Assembly (NCBI RefSeq): GCF_016907815.1
Contig: NZ_JAFBCQ010000001.1
Span: 2,356,001-2,420,000, forward strand
Source: Microbacterium aurum
GTDB lineage: Bacteria > Actinomycetota > Actinomycetes > Actinomycetales > Microbacteriaceae
DNA length: 64,000 bases
Reading direction: 5' to 3'
Each line of letters begins with the position of its first letter. Position 1 is the stretch's first letter. Below the pieces are notes generated by a model. That model had not been told where the DNA came from. It was given only the letters and a program-made list of their open reading frames with translations, and ran no database searches. A program made the translations under genes and the position numbers. Shown here in pieces: positions 55,725 through 64,000 of this stretch.

Positions 55725-56422
55725 GCGCGGACGTCCCGAACGACGGCAAGGCCCTCACGGTCACCGTCGACGGGGCGACGTTCGCGCGGATCCCCATCCG
55801 CACGCGCGTCGTCCTGCCCGGTGACCAGCTCGATCCGTTCATCACGGAGTACGCCGGACCGGTCGTCCGCGACGGCGACATCCTGTTCGTGACGGAGAAG
55901 ATCGTCGCGATCACCCAGGGACGCTCCTACACGCTCGACGAGATCCAGCCGCGCGCGCTCGCGCGCTTCCTCTCGAAGTACGTCACGCGTACGTCCTACG
56001 GCATCGGCCTCGGCATGCCCGAGACCATGGAGATGGCGCTGCGCGAGTGCGGGACGCCCCGCATCCTGTTCGCCGCGGCCGTCAGCGCCGTGACGAAGCT
56101 GTTCGGACGCCGCGGCGACTTCTACCGGATCGCGGGCGACAAGGCCCGCGCCATCGACGGGCCGACGAGCGGCACGATCCCTCCCTACAACAAGGCGGTC
56201 GTGCTGGGGCCGGAGCGTCCGACCGAGGTCGCCGCCCACCTGAAGACACTCCTGGGCGTCGACGCCGAGGTCGCGGTCGTCGACATCAACGACATCGGCG
56301 GCAACATCCTCGGGTCGACCCTCGACAAGCCGGGGGAGCAGCGTCTGGTCCGCATCCTGAGCGACAACCCGCTCGGGCAGGGACACCAGTCCACGCCGCT
56401 CGGCGTCATCCGCGCGGCGTAG
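55721..56422 (+). CDS. F420-0:L-glutamate ligase-like (CofE/FbiB-type) protein
   Basis: 233 residues from ATG 55721, overlapping the rpoD stop by four bases. The CofE fold is suggested by [20 protein letters not shown] (about 47-66), [34 protein letters not shown] and [11 protein letters not shown] (metal/GTP region). Authentic F420 synthesis needs CofC/CofD (FbiC/FbiA), none of which is here, so it may glutamylate another acceptor. Co-transcription with rpoD and zero-gap convergence with an ATP-grasp gene are unusual. Confidence 0.8.
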
Positions 56423-57448
56423 TCAGAACCCCATCGCCGCGCGGTAGCGCGGCAGGTGCCCGTGCCGGATGCCGGTGGCGCTGGGCTTGTTCTCGAACAC
56501 GCCGGCGCCCCAGTTGCCCTCGACGAGCACGGGGCCGGATGCCGTGGCGACGATGTCCCAGCCGACGTAGCGCACCTGCGGCACGACGAGCGCGACCTCC
56601 GTGATGAGCGCGCGCACCGCGTCCATATCAGGCAACTGGAAATCAGCGATGCGCGCGCCCGTGTCGGGGTGCGCCTCGTACACCTCGCCGTGGATGTCGT
56701 AGCCCATCCCCATCGCGCGACCGTCCTCGTGCAGCGCCGTGTAGAAGCCGCCGAAGGAGCCTTGGTCACTCACCTGGCCGCGACCGAACTTCTGCGCCAT
56801 GTTGATGATCTCGACCGTGCCGTCGTCGGTCACGAAGGTGGTGACGCGGGTCGTGTTCGCCGTGCCCGGCGCGATCGCCTCGAGGACCGGATGCTGGACG
56901 ATCGCCTCCTCGACGAGCACCTGTCCCTTGCGGACGAGCTCGGCGTGGAATGCCTCCCAGTCGGTCACCTCGGCGGCGTAGTAGCGACTGACGCCGAAGC
57001 CCGATTTGCTGACCGGCTCCTTGCCGATGAGCACCGGATGCCGCTCGGCGAAGGCACGCAACTCACCGGCATCCGCCGTCTCGAGATCGAGCCACTCGCG
57101 GCCGAGGAAACGGTCGAAGAGCCGGTTGAACTCGGTCTTGTGGTGGAAGTGATGCACGAATGCCGGATCGTCGTACTTCTTGGACAGTTCCAGCGCGAGG
57201 GGACTGGTGACCCAGGTGGCGCGCTCGGCGCGGCTGAGGATCGCGAAGTCGAACTCGAGGTAGTCGTTGAATCCGACGCGGTGGCGCGCCGCCGACCACA
57301 GCATGTCGGTGAGGACGAGCGGGTAGCTCTTACCGTGAATCCGCGCCGTCTTGCGTGCGCGCTCGGTGACGGAGGCGACGTCGAAGCCGCGGGCTCGCTG
57401 CCAGAGGAAGCGGAGGCGATCGGTGACAGCGAGGCCGCGCGAAGACAT
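56423..57448 (-). CDS. Sugar-transfer-associated ATP-grasp protein
   Basis: 341 residues. ATPgrasp_ST-type sequence: IGKEPVSKSGFGVSRYYA, LVEEAIVQHPVLEAIAPGTANTTR, GRGQVSDQGSFGGFYTAL, VGWDIVATASGPVLVEGNWGAG (ATP-grasp metal site). This family ligates or activates acyl or sugar groups in envelope glycan pathways; the precise substrate is unknown. Its stop is directly adjacent (no gap) to the stop of the F420 ligase-like gene. Confidence 0.82.
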   Translation of the reverse strand: MSSRGLAVTDRLRFLWQRARGFDVASVTERARKTARIHGKSYPLVLTDMLWSAARHRVGFNDYLEFDFAILSRAERATWVTSPLALELSKKYDDPAFVHHFHHKTEFNRLFDRFLGREWLDLETADAGELRAFAERHPVLIGKEPVSKSGFGVSRYYAAEVTDWEAFHAELVRKGQVLVEEAIVQHPVLEAIAPGTANTTRVTTFVTDDGTVEIINMAQKFGRGQVSDQGSFGGFYTALHEDGRAMGMGYDIHGEVYEAHPDTGARIADFQLPDMDAVRALITEVALVVPQVRYVGWDIVATASGPVLVEGNWGAGVFENKPSATGIRHGHLPRYRAAMGF

Positions 57449-57504
57449 GGGGCGTCCTTCCGGACCGAGGGGAGACGAATCCCCTCCAGTCTAGGAGAGC
57501 CCGG

Positions 57505-57720
57505 TCAGCGGGCTTCGGCCAGACGTGCCGTCTCGTCGTGCCACGAGGTCGCGACCTCGCGCAGCTTCTCCTCGTACTTGCGGCCGTGGTGAGCGCAGAA
57601 CAGCAGCTCGCTGCCGTTGACCTCGGCGGCGATGTACGCCTGCGCACCGCACGAGTCGCACCGATCGGTGGCGGTCAGGCGGTACTCGAGGACGGGCTCT
57701 GCAGTGGTCGACATGCTCAT
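57505..57720 (-). CDS. DUF7455 small zinc-ribbon-like protein
   Basis: 71 residues from ATG 57720 with a near-perfect SD AGGAGG. CDSCGAQAYIAAEVNG and LLFCAHHGRKYEEKL form a CxxC...CxxH zinc-finger-like site. Conserved in actinobacteria near rpoD; function unknown. Divergent from parE. Confidence 0.9.
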   Translation of the reverse strand: MSMSTTAEPVLEYRLTATDRCDSCGAQAYIAAEVNGSELLFCAHHGRKYEEKLREVATSWHDETARLAEAR

Positions 57721-57913
57721 TTCAGGTTCCTCCTCGATGCGTCGGCTGTGGTGCGGGTCCTTCACATACAACCACGCGGAAGCCGGTGGAATGCCGCGAT
57801 CCGGTCACATTTCGCTGTGCGCGTACGATGACGGAGGCTCGGGAATACCGAGCTGAGGACGACCGCGTGTGTCGACGCCGCGACGTCGCAGGCCCGGCAT
57901 ATGCTTGGAGATT

Positions 57914-59986
57914 GTGACCGCCGAGTATTCCGCCCATCACCTCCAGGTGCTCGAAGGACTCGAGGCCGTCCGCAAGCGGCCCGGCATGTACATCGGGTCC
58001 ACGGACTCCCGCGGCCTCATGCACTGCGTGTGGGAGATCATCGACAACTCGGTCGACGAGGCCCTCGCCGGGTTCGGCAGTCGCATCGACATCGTGCTCC
58101 ACGCCGACGGCAGTGTCGAGGTGCGCGACCGCGCCCGGGGCATTCCCGTCGACGTCGAGCCACGGACGGGCCTGACCGGAGTCGAGGTCGTCTTCACGAA
58201 GCTGCACGCCGGCGGCAAGTTCGGCGGCGGCTCGTACGCCGCGTCCGGGGGACTCCACGGCGTCGGCGCCTCGGTCGTCAACGCCCTGTCGGAGCGCTTG
58301 GACGTCGAGGTCGACCGCGGCGGCAAGACGTATGCGATGTCGTTCCACCGCGGCGAGCCGGGCGAGTTCGCCGGGCCCAGTCCCGACTCGCCCTTCACTC
58401 CCTTCGAGCGCTCGTCGCAGCTGCGCGTGGTCGGCAAGGCTCCGAAAGGCGTCACGGGCACCCGCATCCGGTACTGGGCCGATCGGCAGATCTTCACGAA
58501 GGATGCTGCCTTCCACCTCGACGAGCTCGAGCAGCGCGCCCGCCAGACAGCGTTCCTCATCCCGGGCCTGGAGATCGCGATCTCCGACGAGCGCGGTGAG
58601 GAGCCGAGCACCACCAGCTACCGGTTCGACGGCGGCATCTCGGAGTTCGCCGACTTCCTCGCGCCGGATGCCGCGATCACCGACACGTGGCGCCTCGCCG
58701 GGACCGGGACCTTCACCGAGACCGTCCCGGTGCTCCAGCCCGGCGGCGCGATGGTTCCCACCGACGTCGAGCGCGAGTGCGCCGTCGACATCGCCCTGCG
58801 CTGGGGCACCGGCTACGAGACCGTCAGCCGCTCCTTCGTCAACATCATCGCGACCCCCAAGGGCGGCACCCACCAGGCCGGCTTCGAGCAGGGTCTCATG
58901 AAGGTGCTGCGCAGCCAGGTGGAGCAGAACGCGCGCCGGCTCAAGGTCGGTGCGGGCGAGAAGCTCGAGAAGGACGACATCATGGCGGGGCTCAGCGCCG
59001 TGCTGACGGTGCGACTGCCCGAGCCGCAGTTCGAAGGGCAGACGAAGGAGATCCTCGGCACGCCCGCGGTGCGCAACATCGTCGCCGCGGTCGTGGCGAA
59101 GGAGCTCGGCGCGCGGTTCTCGTCGACCAAGCGTGACGACAAGTCGCAGACGGCACTGCTGCTCGACAAGGTCGTCTCGGAGATGAAGGCGCGCATCTCC
59201 GCCCGCACGCACAAGGAGACCCAGCGCCGCAAGAACGCGCTGGAGTCCTCGTCACTGCCGGTCAAGCTCGCCGACTGCCGCACGAACGACGTGGAGCAGT
59301 CGGAGCTGTTCATCGTCGAGGGGGACTCCGCTCTGGGCACCGCCAAGCTCGCCCGCAACAGCGAGTATCAGGCGCTGCTGCCGATCCGCGGCAAGATCCT
59401 CAACGTCCAGAAGGCGTCGATCAGCGACATGCTGGGCAATGCCGAGTGCGCGGCGATCATCCAGACGATCGGCGCCGGCTCCGGCCGCAGCTTCGACCTC
59501 GACGCCGCGCGCTACGGCAAGATCATCCTGATGAGCGACGCCGACGTCGACGGCGCCCACATCCGCACCCTTCTGCTGACGCTCTTCTTCCGATACATGC
59601 GCCCGCTCATCGAAGCCGGACGCGTGTACGCGGCCGTCCCGCCGCTGCATCGCGTCATCGTCGTGAATCCGGGGTCGAAACCGAACGAGACCATCTACAC
59701 CTACTCGGAGCAGGAACTGCACGCGCTGCTGGCGAAGGTGCAGAAGTCGGGGCGCCGCTGGCAGGAGCCGGTGCAGCGCTACAAGGGGCTCGGCGAGATG
59801 GATGCCGACCAGCTCGCCGAGACGACGATGGACCGGTCAGGACGCTTGCTCCGCCGCGTGCGGGTGCAGGATGCGGAGGCGGTGTCGGGTGTGTTCGAAC
59901 TGCTCATGGGCAGCGACGTCGCACCGCGCCGGGACTTCATCGTCACTTCCAGCGATCGCCTGGACCGCGAGTCGATCGATGCGTGA
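57914..59986 (+). CDS. parE: DNA topoisomerase IV subunit B (GyrB/ParE type)
   Basis: 690 residues from GTG 57914 (VTAEYSAHHLQVLEGLEAV); an in-frame GTG at 57869 is less family-like. GHKL ATPase: RKRPGMYIGST, EIIDNSVDEALAGF (Mg-binding Glu/Asn), GGLHGVGASVVNALS; transducer; TOPRIM with IVEGDSALGTA and MSDADVDGAHIRTLL; C-terminal QRYKGLGEMDADQLAETTMD. ParE rather than GyrB is inferred from the rpoD/parC setting. Decatenates or relaxes DNA with the ParC subunit encoded at 62356. Confidence 0.92.
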   Translation: MTAEYSAHHLQVLEGLEAVRKRPGMYIGSTDSRGLMHCVWEIIDNSVDEALAGFGSRIDIVLHADGSVEVRDRARGIPVDVEPRTGLTGVEVVFTKLHAGGKFGGGSYAASGGLHGVGASVVNALSERLDVEVDRGGKTYAMSFHRGEPGEFAGPSPDSPFTPFERSSQLRVVGKAPKGVTGTRIRYWADRQIFTKDAAFHLDELEQRARQTAFLIPGLEIAISDERGEEPSTTSYRFDGGISEFADFLAPDAAITDTWRLAGTGTFTETVPVLQPGGAMVPTDVERECAVDIALRWGTGYETVSRSFVNIIATPKGGTHQAGFEQGLMKVLRSQVEQNARRLKVGAGEKLEKDDIMAGLSAVLTVRLPEPQFEGQTKEILGTPAVRNIVAAVVAKELGARFSSTKRDDKSQTALLLDKVVSEMKARISARTHKETQRRKNALESSSLPVKLADCRTNDVEQSELFIVEGDSALGTAKLARNSEYQALLPIRGKILNVQKASISDMLGNAECAAIIQTIGAGSGRSFDLDAARYGKIILMSDADVDGAHIRTLLLTLFFRYMRPLIEAGRVYAAVPPLHRVIVVNPGSKPNETIYTYSEQELHALLAKVQKSGRRWQEPVQRYKGLGEMDADQLAETTMDRSGRLLRRVRVQDAEAVSGVFELLMGSDVAPRRDFIVTSSDRLDRESIDA

Positions 59987-60279
59987 GCCGCGCGGCGACG
60001 CGTAACAGGCCCAGAAATGCGCGGGGCCCGAAACCGATCTGGGGGGATTCGATTTCGGGCCATCGCCGCGGCATCGCACGCATGATCTCCGGATGACGAC
60101 GGCGCGCGATGGCGGCCTTCGTCCCCGAAATCACGGAGATCGTGCGTCGTGCTCAGAGAAGAACCGACTGGGGACCAGTTCTTCGGCTGCACCCAGCATA
60201 TGCGGGAGACGGGCGCGTCAACGTGGACGAACGGATGATTCGCTTGCGACTTTCGTCTATATGCGCCGTCGTCCCCGTC
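59987..60279. other. 293-bp interval after parE with one repeat copy and a possible gene remnant
   Basis: No clear gene. A plus-strand frame from ATG 60109 reads MAAFVPEITEIVRRAQRR with host-like codons for about 15 codons and then loses them (AGA AGA), running into antisense of the kinase gene. A hairpin-like GAAGAAC...TGG-GGA-CCAGTTCTTC lies near 60154-60182. The left 19-bp repeat is at 60244. Confidence 0.5.
60244..60262 (+). repeat. 19-bp direct repeat, copy 1
   Basis: TTGCGACTTTCGTCTATAT, identical to 61595-61613 and in the same orientation, 18 bases past the kinase gene 3' end. Weaker similarity extends upstream (GGATgATTCGC versus GGATAGTCGCG). Confidence 0.9.
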
Positions 60280-61449
60280 TCACGCCGTCAGCGGCAGTGC
60301 CGCGCTGACCACCCACCCCTCCGGCTCGCGCCGCGCGTCGAAGGAGCCGCCGAAGACGCGGAAGCGTTCTCGCAGACGGACGATGCCATAGCCCGACGAG
60401 GGGAGGCCGGCCGTGTGCGCGGGCGGTGAGTCGTCGGTGATGCGCAGATGCACCCAGTCGTGCTCGACGCGCAGCGAGATGCTGACGTGTCGGGCGCCCG
60501 TGGCGTGCTTGAGGACGTTGGTCGCGCTCTCCCGGATGACACGGATCAGCGCCAGCAGCGGAGCGTTGGGCAGCCGCACCTCCTCCGGGACGTCCACCTG
60601 AACGTCGATGCCGGCGTTGCGCAGTTCCTTGACCGACGCGGCCAGCGCGCCTTCGAGGCTGTCCGGAGCGGGGACGCGTTCGGGGGAGAGATTCTCCTCG
60701 CCGCGCACCATCCCCAGCACGCGGCGGATGTCGGTGAGGGCCTGCACGGCGGCCTCGCGGATCGCGGTCTGCGATTGGGTCCGCGTGCTCGAGTCCTCCG
60801 TGCGCTCCAGAACCGCGGCGTGCAGCGCGACGATGGTGATCTCATGGGCGACGATGTCGTGCAACTCGTCGGCGATGAGGTCGCGCTCGTGCCGCAGCTG
60901 CTCCGCGACCTCGCGTTCTGACGCTTCGAGTTGTGTAGCCAGTGTCTTCGCTCTCTCGGACTGCTGTCTGATCGCCACGCCGATCAGAAGACTGACGAGA
61001 CTCAGGACCGCGATGACGATCGCACCGAGCGGCTGGAACGTCGCGTCATGGCCGGCAACCACCACGATGAGCCAGACCACCCATACAGCGGCATAGACCG
61101 CTGTCAGTGCGGGACTGCATGTGAAGGCGACGAGTCCCACGATCGCGGCGCCTGCAAGCAGGCTGTCGGAGACTCCAGTGATCGCGGCAGCGATGCTGGC
61201 GGCCATCACCGCCAGCGTTGCGATGGTCGGTCGCCAGGCAAACAGCGCGACCGCGACGGTCGCACTTGTCGTCACGACCGCAGAAACGACACTTGTCGCC
61301 CCGCCGTTGGTTGCTCTGAAGAGGGAGTCGAGGATGAGAGTGACCGCGATGAGAACGATGAGTGCTCGTCGAGCCCACGGGCTCAGCGGTCGATACTCCC
61401 AGAATGGGGTGCGCATGTATCTCGTAAGAGTTGCGCGTAAAGAAGTCAC
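60280..61449 (-). CDS. Two-component sensor histidine kinase, HisKA_3 (NarL/DesK type)
   Basis: 389 residues from GTG 61449; ATG 61416 (MRTPFWEYRPL) is an alternative start. About five to six transmembrane helices (30-150), a short coiled coil, HisKA_3 with the phospho-His in DELHDIVAHEITIV (about 193-206), and HATPase_c with RESATNVLKHA (N box) and SSGYGIVRLRERF (G box). The sensor is membrane-embedded with no large external domain. It is divergent from its likely partner at 61666. The start has no strong SD of its own but follows a 13-codon micro-ORF by 24 bases. Confidence 0.92.
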   Translation of the reverse strand: MTSLRATLTRYMRTPFWEYRPLSPWARRALIVLIAVTLILDSLFRATNGGATSVVSAVVTTSATVAVALFAWRPTIATLAVMAASIAAAITGVSDSLLAGAAIVGLVAFTCSPALTAVYAAVWVVWLIVVVAGHDATFQPLGAIVIAVLSLVSLLIGVAIRQQSERAKTLATQLEASEREVAEQLRHERDLIADELHDIVAHEITIVALHAAVLERTEDSSTRTQSQTAIREAAVQALTDIRRVLGMVRGEENLSPERVPAPDSLEGALAASVKELRNAGIDVQVDVPEEVRLPNAPLLALIRVIRESATNVLKHATGARHVSISLRVEHDWVHLRITDDSPPAHTAGLPSSGYGIVRLRERFRVFGGSFDARREPEGWVVSAALPLTA

Positions 61450-61473
61450 GTCGCGATTATCTCGCGAGCCCTT

Positions 61474-61515
61474 TCACTTCCAGATGCGAAGAACCTGTCC
61501 AAGCCAGTACCACAT
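61474..61515 (-). CDS. Trp-rich 13-residue leader micro-ORF
   Basis: ATG at 61515 reads MWYWLGQVLRIWK then TGA. It is preceded by AGGAGGTGA, a nine-base match to the anti-SD, eight bases from AGGAGG to the ATG, the best ribosome site in this region. It ends 24 bases before the kinase GTG. Three Trp and one Tyr in 13 residues. The spacer holds TCGCGA-TTATC-TCGCGA (61451-61467). It could be a coupling leader or a small membrane peptide. Translation is predicted, not shown. Confidence 0.55.
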   Translation of the reverse strand: MWYWLGQVLRIWK

Positions 61516-61574
61516 ATGATTCACCTCCTGCAATGTCTCGAATCGATTCTTCAGACAGAGGTGATCCCGCACGA

Positions 61575-61593
61575 GCGACTATCGGATAGTCGC
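61575..61593. promoter_or_regulatory. Inverted repeat in the kinase/regulator divergent promoter
   Basis: GCGACTAT-CGG-ATAGTCGC, perfect 8-bp arms, one base before direct-repeat copy 2. Likely operator for the response regulator. Confidence 0.55.
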
Positions 61594-61594
61594 G

Positions 61595-61613
61595 TTGCGA
61601 CTTTCGTCTATAT
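61595..61613 (+). repeat. 19-bp direct repeat, copy 2
   Basis: Same TTGCGACTTTCGTCTATAT as at 60244-60262, 52 bases before the regulator GTG. Its TATAT end could also be part of a -10 element. Confidence 0.9.
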
Positions 61614-61665
61614 CGGTCGAGCGGCGTCGGCAAGGGCGGATCCGGTGGCTCCGTAAGATGGCGAT

Positions 61666-62328
61666 GTGAGTGACCCGATCAGAGTGATCATCGTCGACGA
61701 CGAGTGGCTGGTGCGCGCCGCGCTGCGCGTGTTTCTGGAGTCGGCGGACGGATTCGAACTGGTCGGGGAGGCGGAGAACGGCGCCGACGCCGTCGCGCTG
61801 GTGCGATCCGAGCGGCCCGACGTCGTCCTGATGGACGTGCAGATGCCGAAGATGGACGGCATCGAGGCGACGCGGCGGATGACGCAGGAGTTCCCCGGCA
61901 TCAAGATCGTCGCGCTCACCACGTTCTCGACCGAACGCGTGATCGTTCCGATGCTGAGCGCGGGCGCATCAGGCTTCCTCGTGAAGGACACCTCTCCCGA
62001 CCGCATCCTCGACGCCGCGCGTCTCGCTCACGAGGGCGGATACGTCCTCTCGCCGCGCGTCGCGAAGGAGCTCGTGGCCTCGGTGCAGCAGTCCGACGCA
62101 CGCGCGCCGCGCGACCTGACCCCCGCGGAGGTTCTGTCCGAGCGTGAGCTCGAAGTCGTGTCGCTGCTGGCGCAGGGCATGTCGAACGCCGAGATCGGCG
62201 CCGCACTGTTCCTGTCCGAGGCCACGGTGAAGTCGCACCTCAGCCGCATCACCGCGAAGTGGGGCGTGCGCGACCGCATCCAGGTGCTCATCCGCGCCGC
62301 GCAGCTCGGGCTCGTCACCCTCTCCTGA
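61666..62328 (+). CDS. Response regulator, NarL/LuxR family
   Basis: 220 residues from GTG 61666. Receiver: IVDDEWLVRAAL, phospho-acceptor Asp in VVLMDVQMPKMDG (about 54), Thr in ALTTFS, Lys in FLVKDTSPD. LuxR HTH: LSERELEVVSLLAQGMSN and LSEATVKSHLSRITAKWGV (about 155-205). Partner of the divergent kinase. Confidence 0.95.
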   Translation: MSDPIRVIIVDDEWLVRAALRVFLESADGFELVGEAENGADAVALVRSERPDVVLMDVQMPKMDGIEATRRMTQEFPGIKIVALTTFSTERVIVPMLSAGASGFLVKDTSPDRILDAARLAHEGGYVLSPRVAKELVASVQQSDARAPRDLTPAEVLSERELEVVSLLAQGMSNAEIGAALFLSEATVKSHLSRITAKWGVRDRIQVLIRAAQLGLVTLS

Positions 62329-62355
62329 GGCGTCGAGCCACGCCGGCGAGGCCGG

Positions 62356-64000
62356 TCAGGCGATGACGGTGCCGACGGCGGCGACCACGGCATCGAGCGG
62401 CTGACCGGAGGCGTCGCGCTTCGCGCCGACATCCGGCAGCTGGCGCACGGAGCCGTCCGCCCCCAGCGCCCGCGGGTGCACACCCACCCACGCCAGCGTC
62501 AGCGCGTCCTCGCCCTTCAGGAACCGCTGCGCGCGCACGCCGCCGGTGGCACGGCCCTTCGCGGGGAACTCGTCGAACGCCGACACCTTCGCGCTGCCGG
62601 CGTCGGTGCCCGCGATCGCCTGCGTCGACCCCGCGATCGTGACGACGACGGCATCCGCCTCGGCCGGCACCGCGGTGAAGGCGATCGCCTCAGTGCCCGG
62701 CGCGAGGCGGATGCCGGCCATGCCGCCGGCCGCGCGCCCCTGCGGCCGGACGCTCGCGGCGTCGAAGCGGAGCAGCTGTGCGTCGGCGGCGACGAAGACG
62801 AGCTCGACGCCGTCTGGAGCGAGCGCCGCACCCACGACGCGGTCGCCGGGCTTCAGGGCGACGATCTCGACGTCGTGCTTGCCGGGGGGCAGCTCCGAGG
62901 TGGCGACGCGCTTGACGACGCCCTGCGCCGTCCCCAGCGCCACGATGTGGTCGCCGAGGGGCACGATGGCGACGACGTGCTCGCCTCCGCTCAAGCCCAG
63001 GTACTGGTCGGCACGGATCCCCGCCGCGAGCTGCACCGCATTGGCGGGAACAGACGGCAGATCGACGGGAGAGAAGCGGACGAGGCGTCCCGCGGTCGTG
63101 ATCGCGCCCACGTCACCGCGCGTCGTGGCGTCGACCGCGCCGCGGATGCCGTCGTGCTTCGCGCGTCGCGTCGGCGCGACGACGCCGCCCTCGTCGGAGA
63201 GCTCGGCGCGCACCATGCGGCCCGTGGCCGAGAGGAACACCCGGCACGGCGCATCCGCGATCTGCAGGTCGGCCGGGGAGGCGCTGCGCGACCGGGGCGC
63301 CACGGGGCCGCCGTTGAGCAGCAGGGTGCGGCGAGGCGTGCCGAAGGTCTCCGCGGCGGCATCCAGTTCGCGCGCCACCTGAGCACGCAGCAGCACTTCG
63401 CTGCCGAGCAGCTCCTCGAGGTGCGCGATCTCCGCCTTCAGGGTGTCGCGCTCGGACTCCAGCTCGATCCGCGAGAAGCGCGTGAGGCGCCGCAGCCGCA
63501 GCTCGAGGATGTACTCCGCCTGCGCCTCCGAGAGGTCGAAGACGCTCATCAGCTTCGTGCGCGCCTGCTCGGTGTCGTCCGAGCCGCGGATGACCTGGAT
63601 CACCTCGTCGATGTCGAGGATCGCGATGAGGAGGCCCTCGACGAGGTGCAGCCGTTCCTGCTTGCGCGCCAGGCGATAGCGGCTGCGCCGCGTCACGACC
63701 TGGATGCGGTGGTCGAGATAGACGCGCAGCAGCGGCTTCAGCCCCAGCGTCTGCGGCTGACCGTCCACGAGCGCGACGTTGTTGATGCCGAAGGAGTCCT
63801 CCAGCGGCGTCAGCCGATACAGCTGCTCGAGGACGGCGGCCGGGTCGAACCCCGTCTTGATGCCGATCACGAGTCGCAGACCGTGGTTGCGGTCGGTCAG
63901 GTCGTTGACGTCCGCGATGCCGGTGAGCTTCTTCGAGCTCACCGCATCCTTGATCTTCTCGATGACCCGCTCCGCGCCCACCATGTACGGCAGCTCCGTC
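62356..64000 (-). CDS. parC: DNA topoisomerase IV subunit A, 3' part (5' end outside the window)
   Basis: 548 codons visible, open to the right edge (TELPYMVGAERVIEKI). Type IIA topoisomerase A-subunit tower and coiled coil: GIADVNDLTDRNHGLRLVIG, DHRIQVVTRRSRYRLARKQ, LRLRRLTRFSRIELESE. The C-terminal beta-pinwheel follows with GyrA-box-like blades (APCRVFLSATGRMVRAEL, GDVGAITTAGRLVRF, GTAQGVVKRVA, GRATGGVRAQRFL). No canonical QRRGGKG GyrA box, supporting ParC over GyrA. The catalytic Tyr region lies outside. Confidence 0.9.
   Translation of the reverse strand, partial: TELPYMVGAERVIEKIKDAVSSKKLTGIADVNDLTDRNHGLRLVIGIKTGFDPAAVLEQLYRLTPLEDSFGINNVALVDGQPQTLGLKPLLRVYLDHRIQVVTRRSRYRLARKQERLHLVEGLLIAILDIDEVIQVIRGSDDTEQARTKLMSVFDLSEAQAEYILELRLRRLTRFSRIELESERDTLKAEIAHLEELLGSEVLLRAQVARELDAAAETFGTPRRTLLLNGGPVAPRSRSASPADLQIADAPCRVFLSATGRMVRAELSDEGGVVAPTRRAKHDGIRGAVDATTRGDVGAITTAGRLVRFSPVDLPSVPANAVQLAAGIRADQYLGLSGGEHVVAIVPLGDHIVALGTAQGVVKRVATSELPPGKHDVEIVALKPGDRVVGAALAPDGVELVFVAADAQLLRFDAASVRPQGRAAGGMAGIRLAPGTEAIAFTAVPAEADAVVVTIAGSTQAIAGTDAGSAKVSAFDEFPAKGRATGGVRAQRFLKGEDALTLAWVGVHPRALGADGSVRQLPDVGAKRDASGQPLDAVVAAVGTVIA

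Noticed and set aside
60109..60429. 106-codon plus-strand ORF after parE
   Set aside because: Host-like codons only at its start, then runs antisense to the kinase; kept only as a possible remnant.

Overview
The window is a gene-dense, high-GC stretch of an actinobacterial chromosome, most likely from Microbacteriaceae (Microbacterium or a close relative). This rests on gene content and order, not on a database search: a dus-dgt-dnaG run, a homodimeric pyruvate dehydrogenase AceE, a fabD-fabH-acpP-fabF operon behind a PucR-type FasR-like regulator, polyphosphate glucokinase, glnA2-glnE facing glnA1, pepA-lpd-sucB, rpoD (sigma A), parE/parC, and the actinobacterial small proteins DUF3145 and DUF7455. 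Many genes start at GTG and overlap the previous stop by four bases. I saw no phage, transposase, integrase, rRNA or CRISPR.

Layout. 1-4869: 3' end of a tRNA-dihydrouridine synthase gene, dGTPase, primase, and an orphan ABC ATPase with an altered catalytic site. 4939-5047: tRNA-Asn and a shared terminator. 5060-9684 (minus): peptide deformylase followed by a MoxR/DUF58/DUF4129 membrane operon. 9727-10894: DMT-family permease and a CAT-anticodon tRNA. 10942-22765: the main accessory region. It is a ten-gene minus-strand catabolic and uptake operon (CodA-like amidohydrolase, ABC importer, SDR, FAD oxidase, creatininase-like hydrolase, PdxH-like flavoprotein, MetV/MetF fusion, 8-oxoguanine-deaminase-like amidohydrolase), divergent from an XRE-cupin regulator and a VanB-type reductase. 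I cannot match it to a described pathway.

22902-33802: DUF3145, the fatty-acid synthase II operon with its regulator, aceE, tRNA-Val, a cationic amino-acid permease and a zinc-ribbon coiled-coil protein. 33799-38456: a Pol I-type polymerase, DUF4012 and LPATG surface proteins, and RNase P RNA. 38489-46849: ppgK, glnA2, glnE, glnA1 (with a GlnR-type box), an RDD protein and a DUF4191 protein. 46989-53087: a pseudokinase-like membrane protein (a guess), then E2 (SucB), lipoamide dehydrogenase and leucyl aminopeptidase. 53193-57720: PAC2 protein, rpoD, an F420 ligase-like gene, an ATP-grasp protein and DUF7455. 57914-64000: parE, then a divergent histidine kinase/response regulator pair, then the 3' part of parC.

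The least ordinary parts are the 10.9-22.8 kb catabolic cluster with its two palindromic candidate operators, and the parE-parC interval. There the kinase gene is preceded by a 13-codon Trp-rich micro-ORF with a near-perfect Shine-Dalgarno and is flanked by exact 19-bp direct repeats. All function calls come from reading motifs and context; no similarity search was run.
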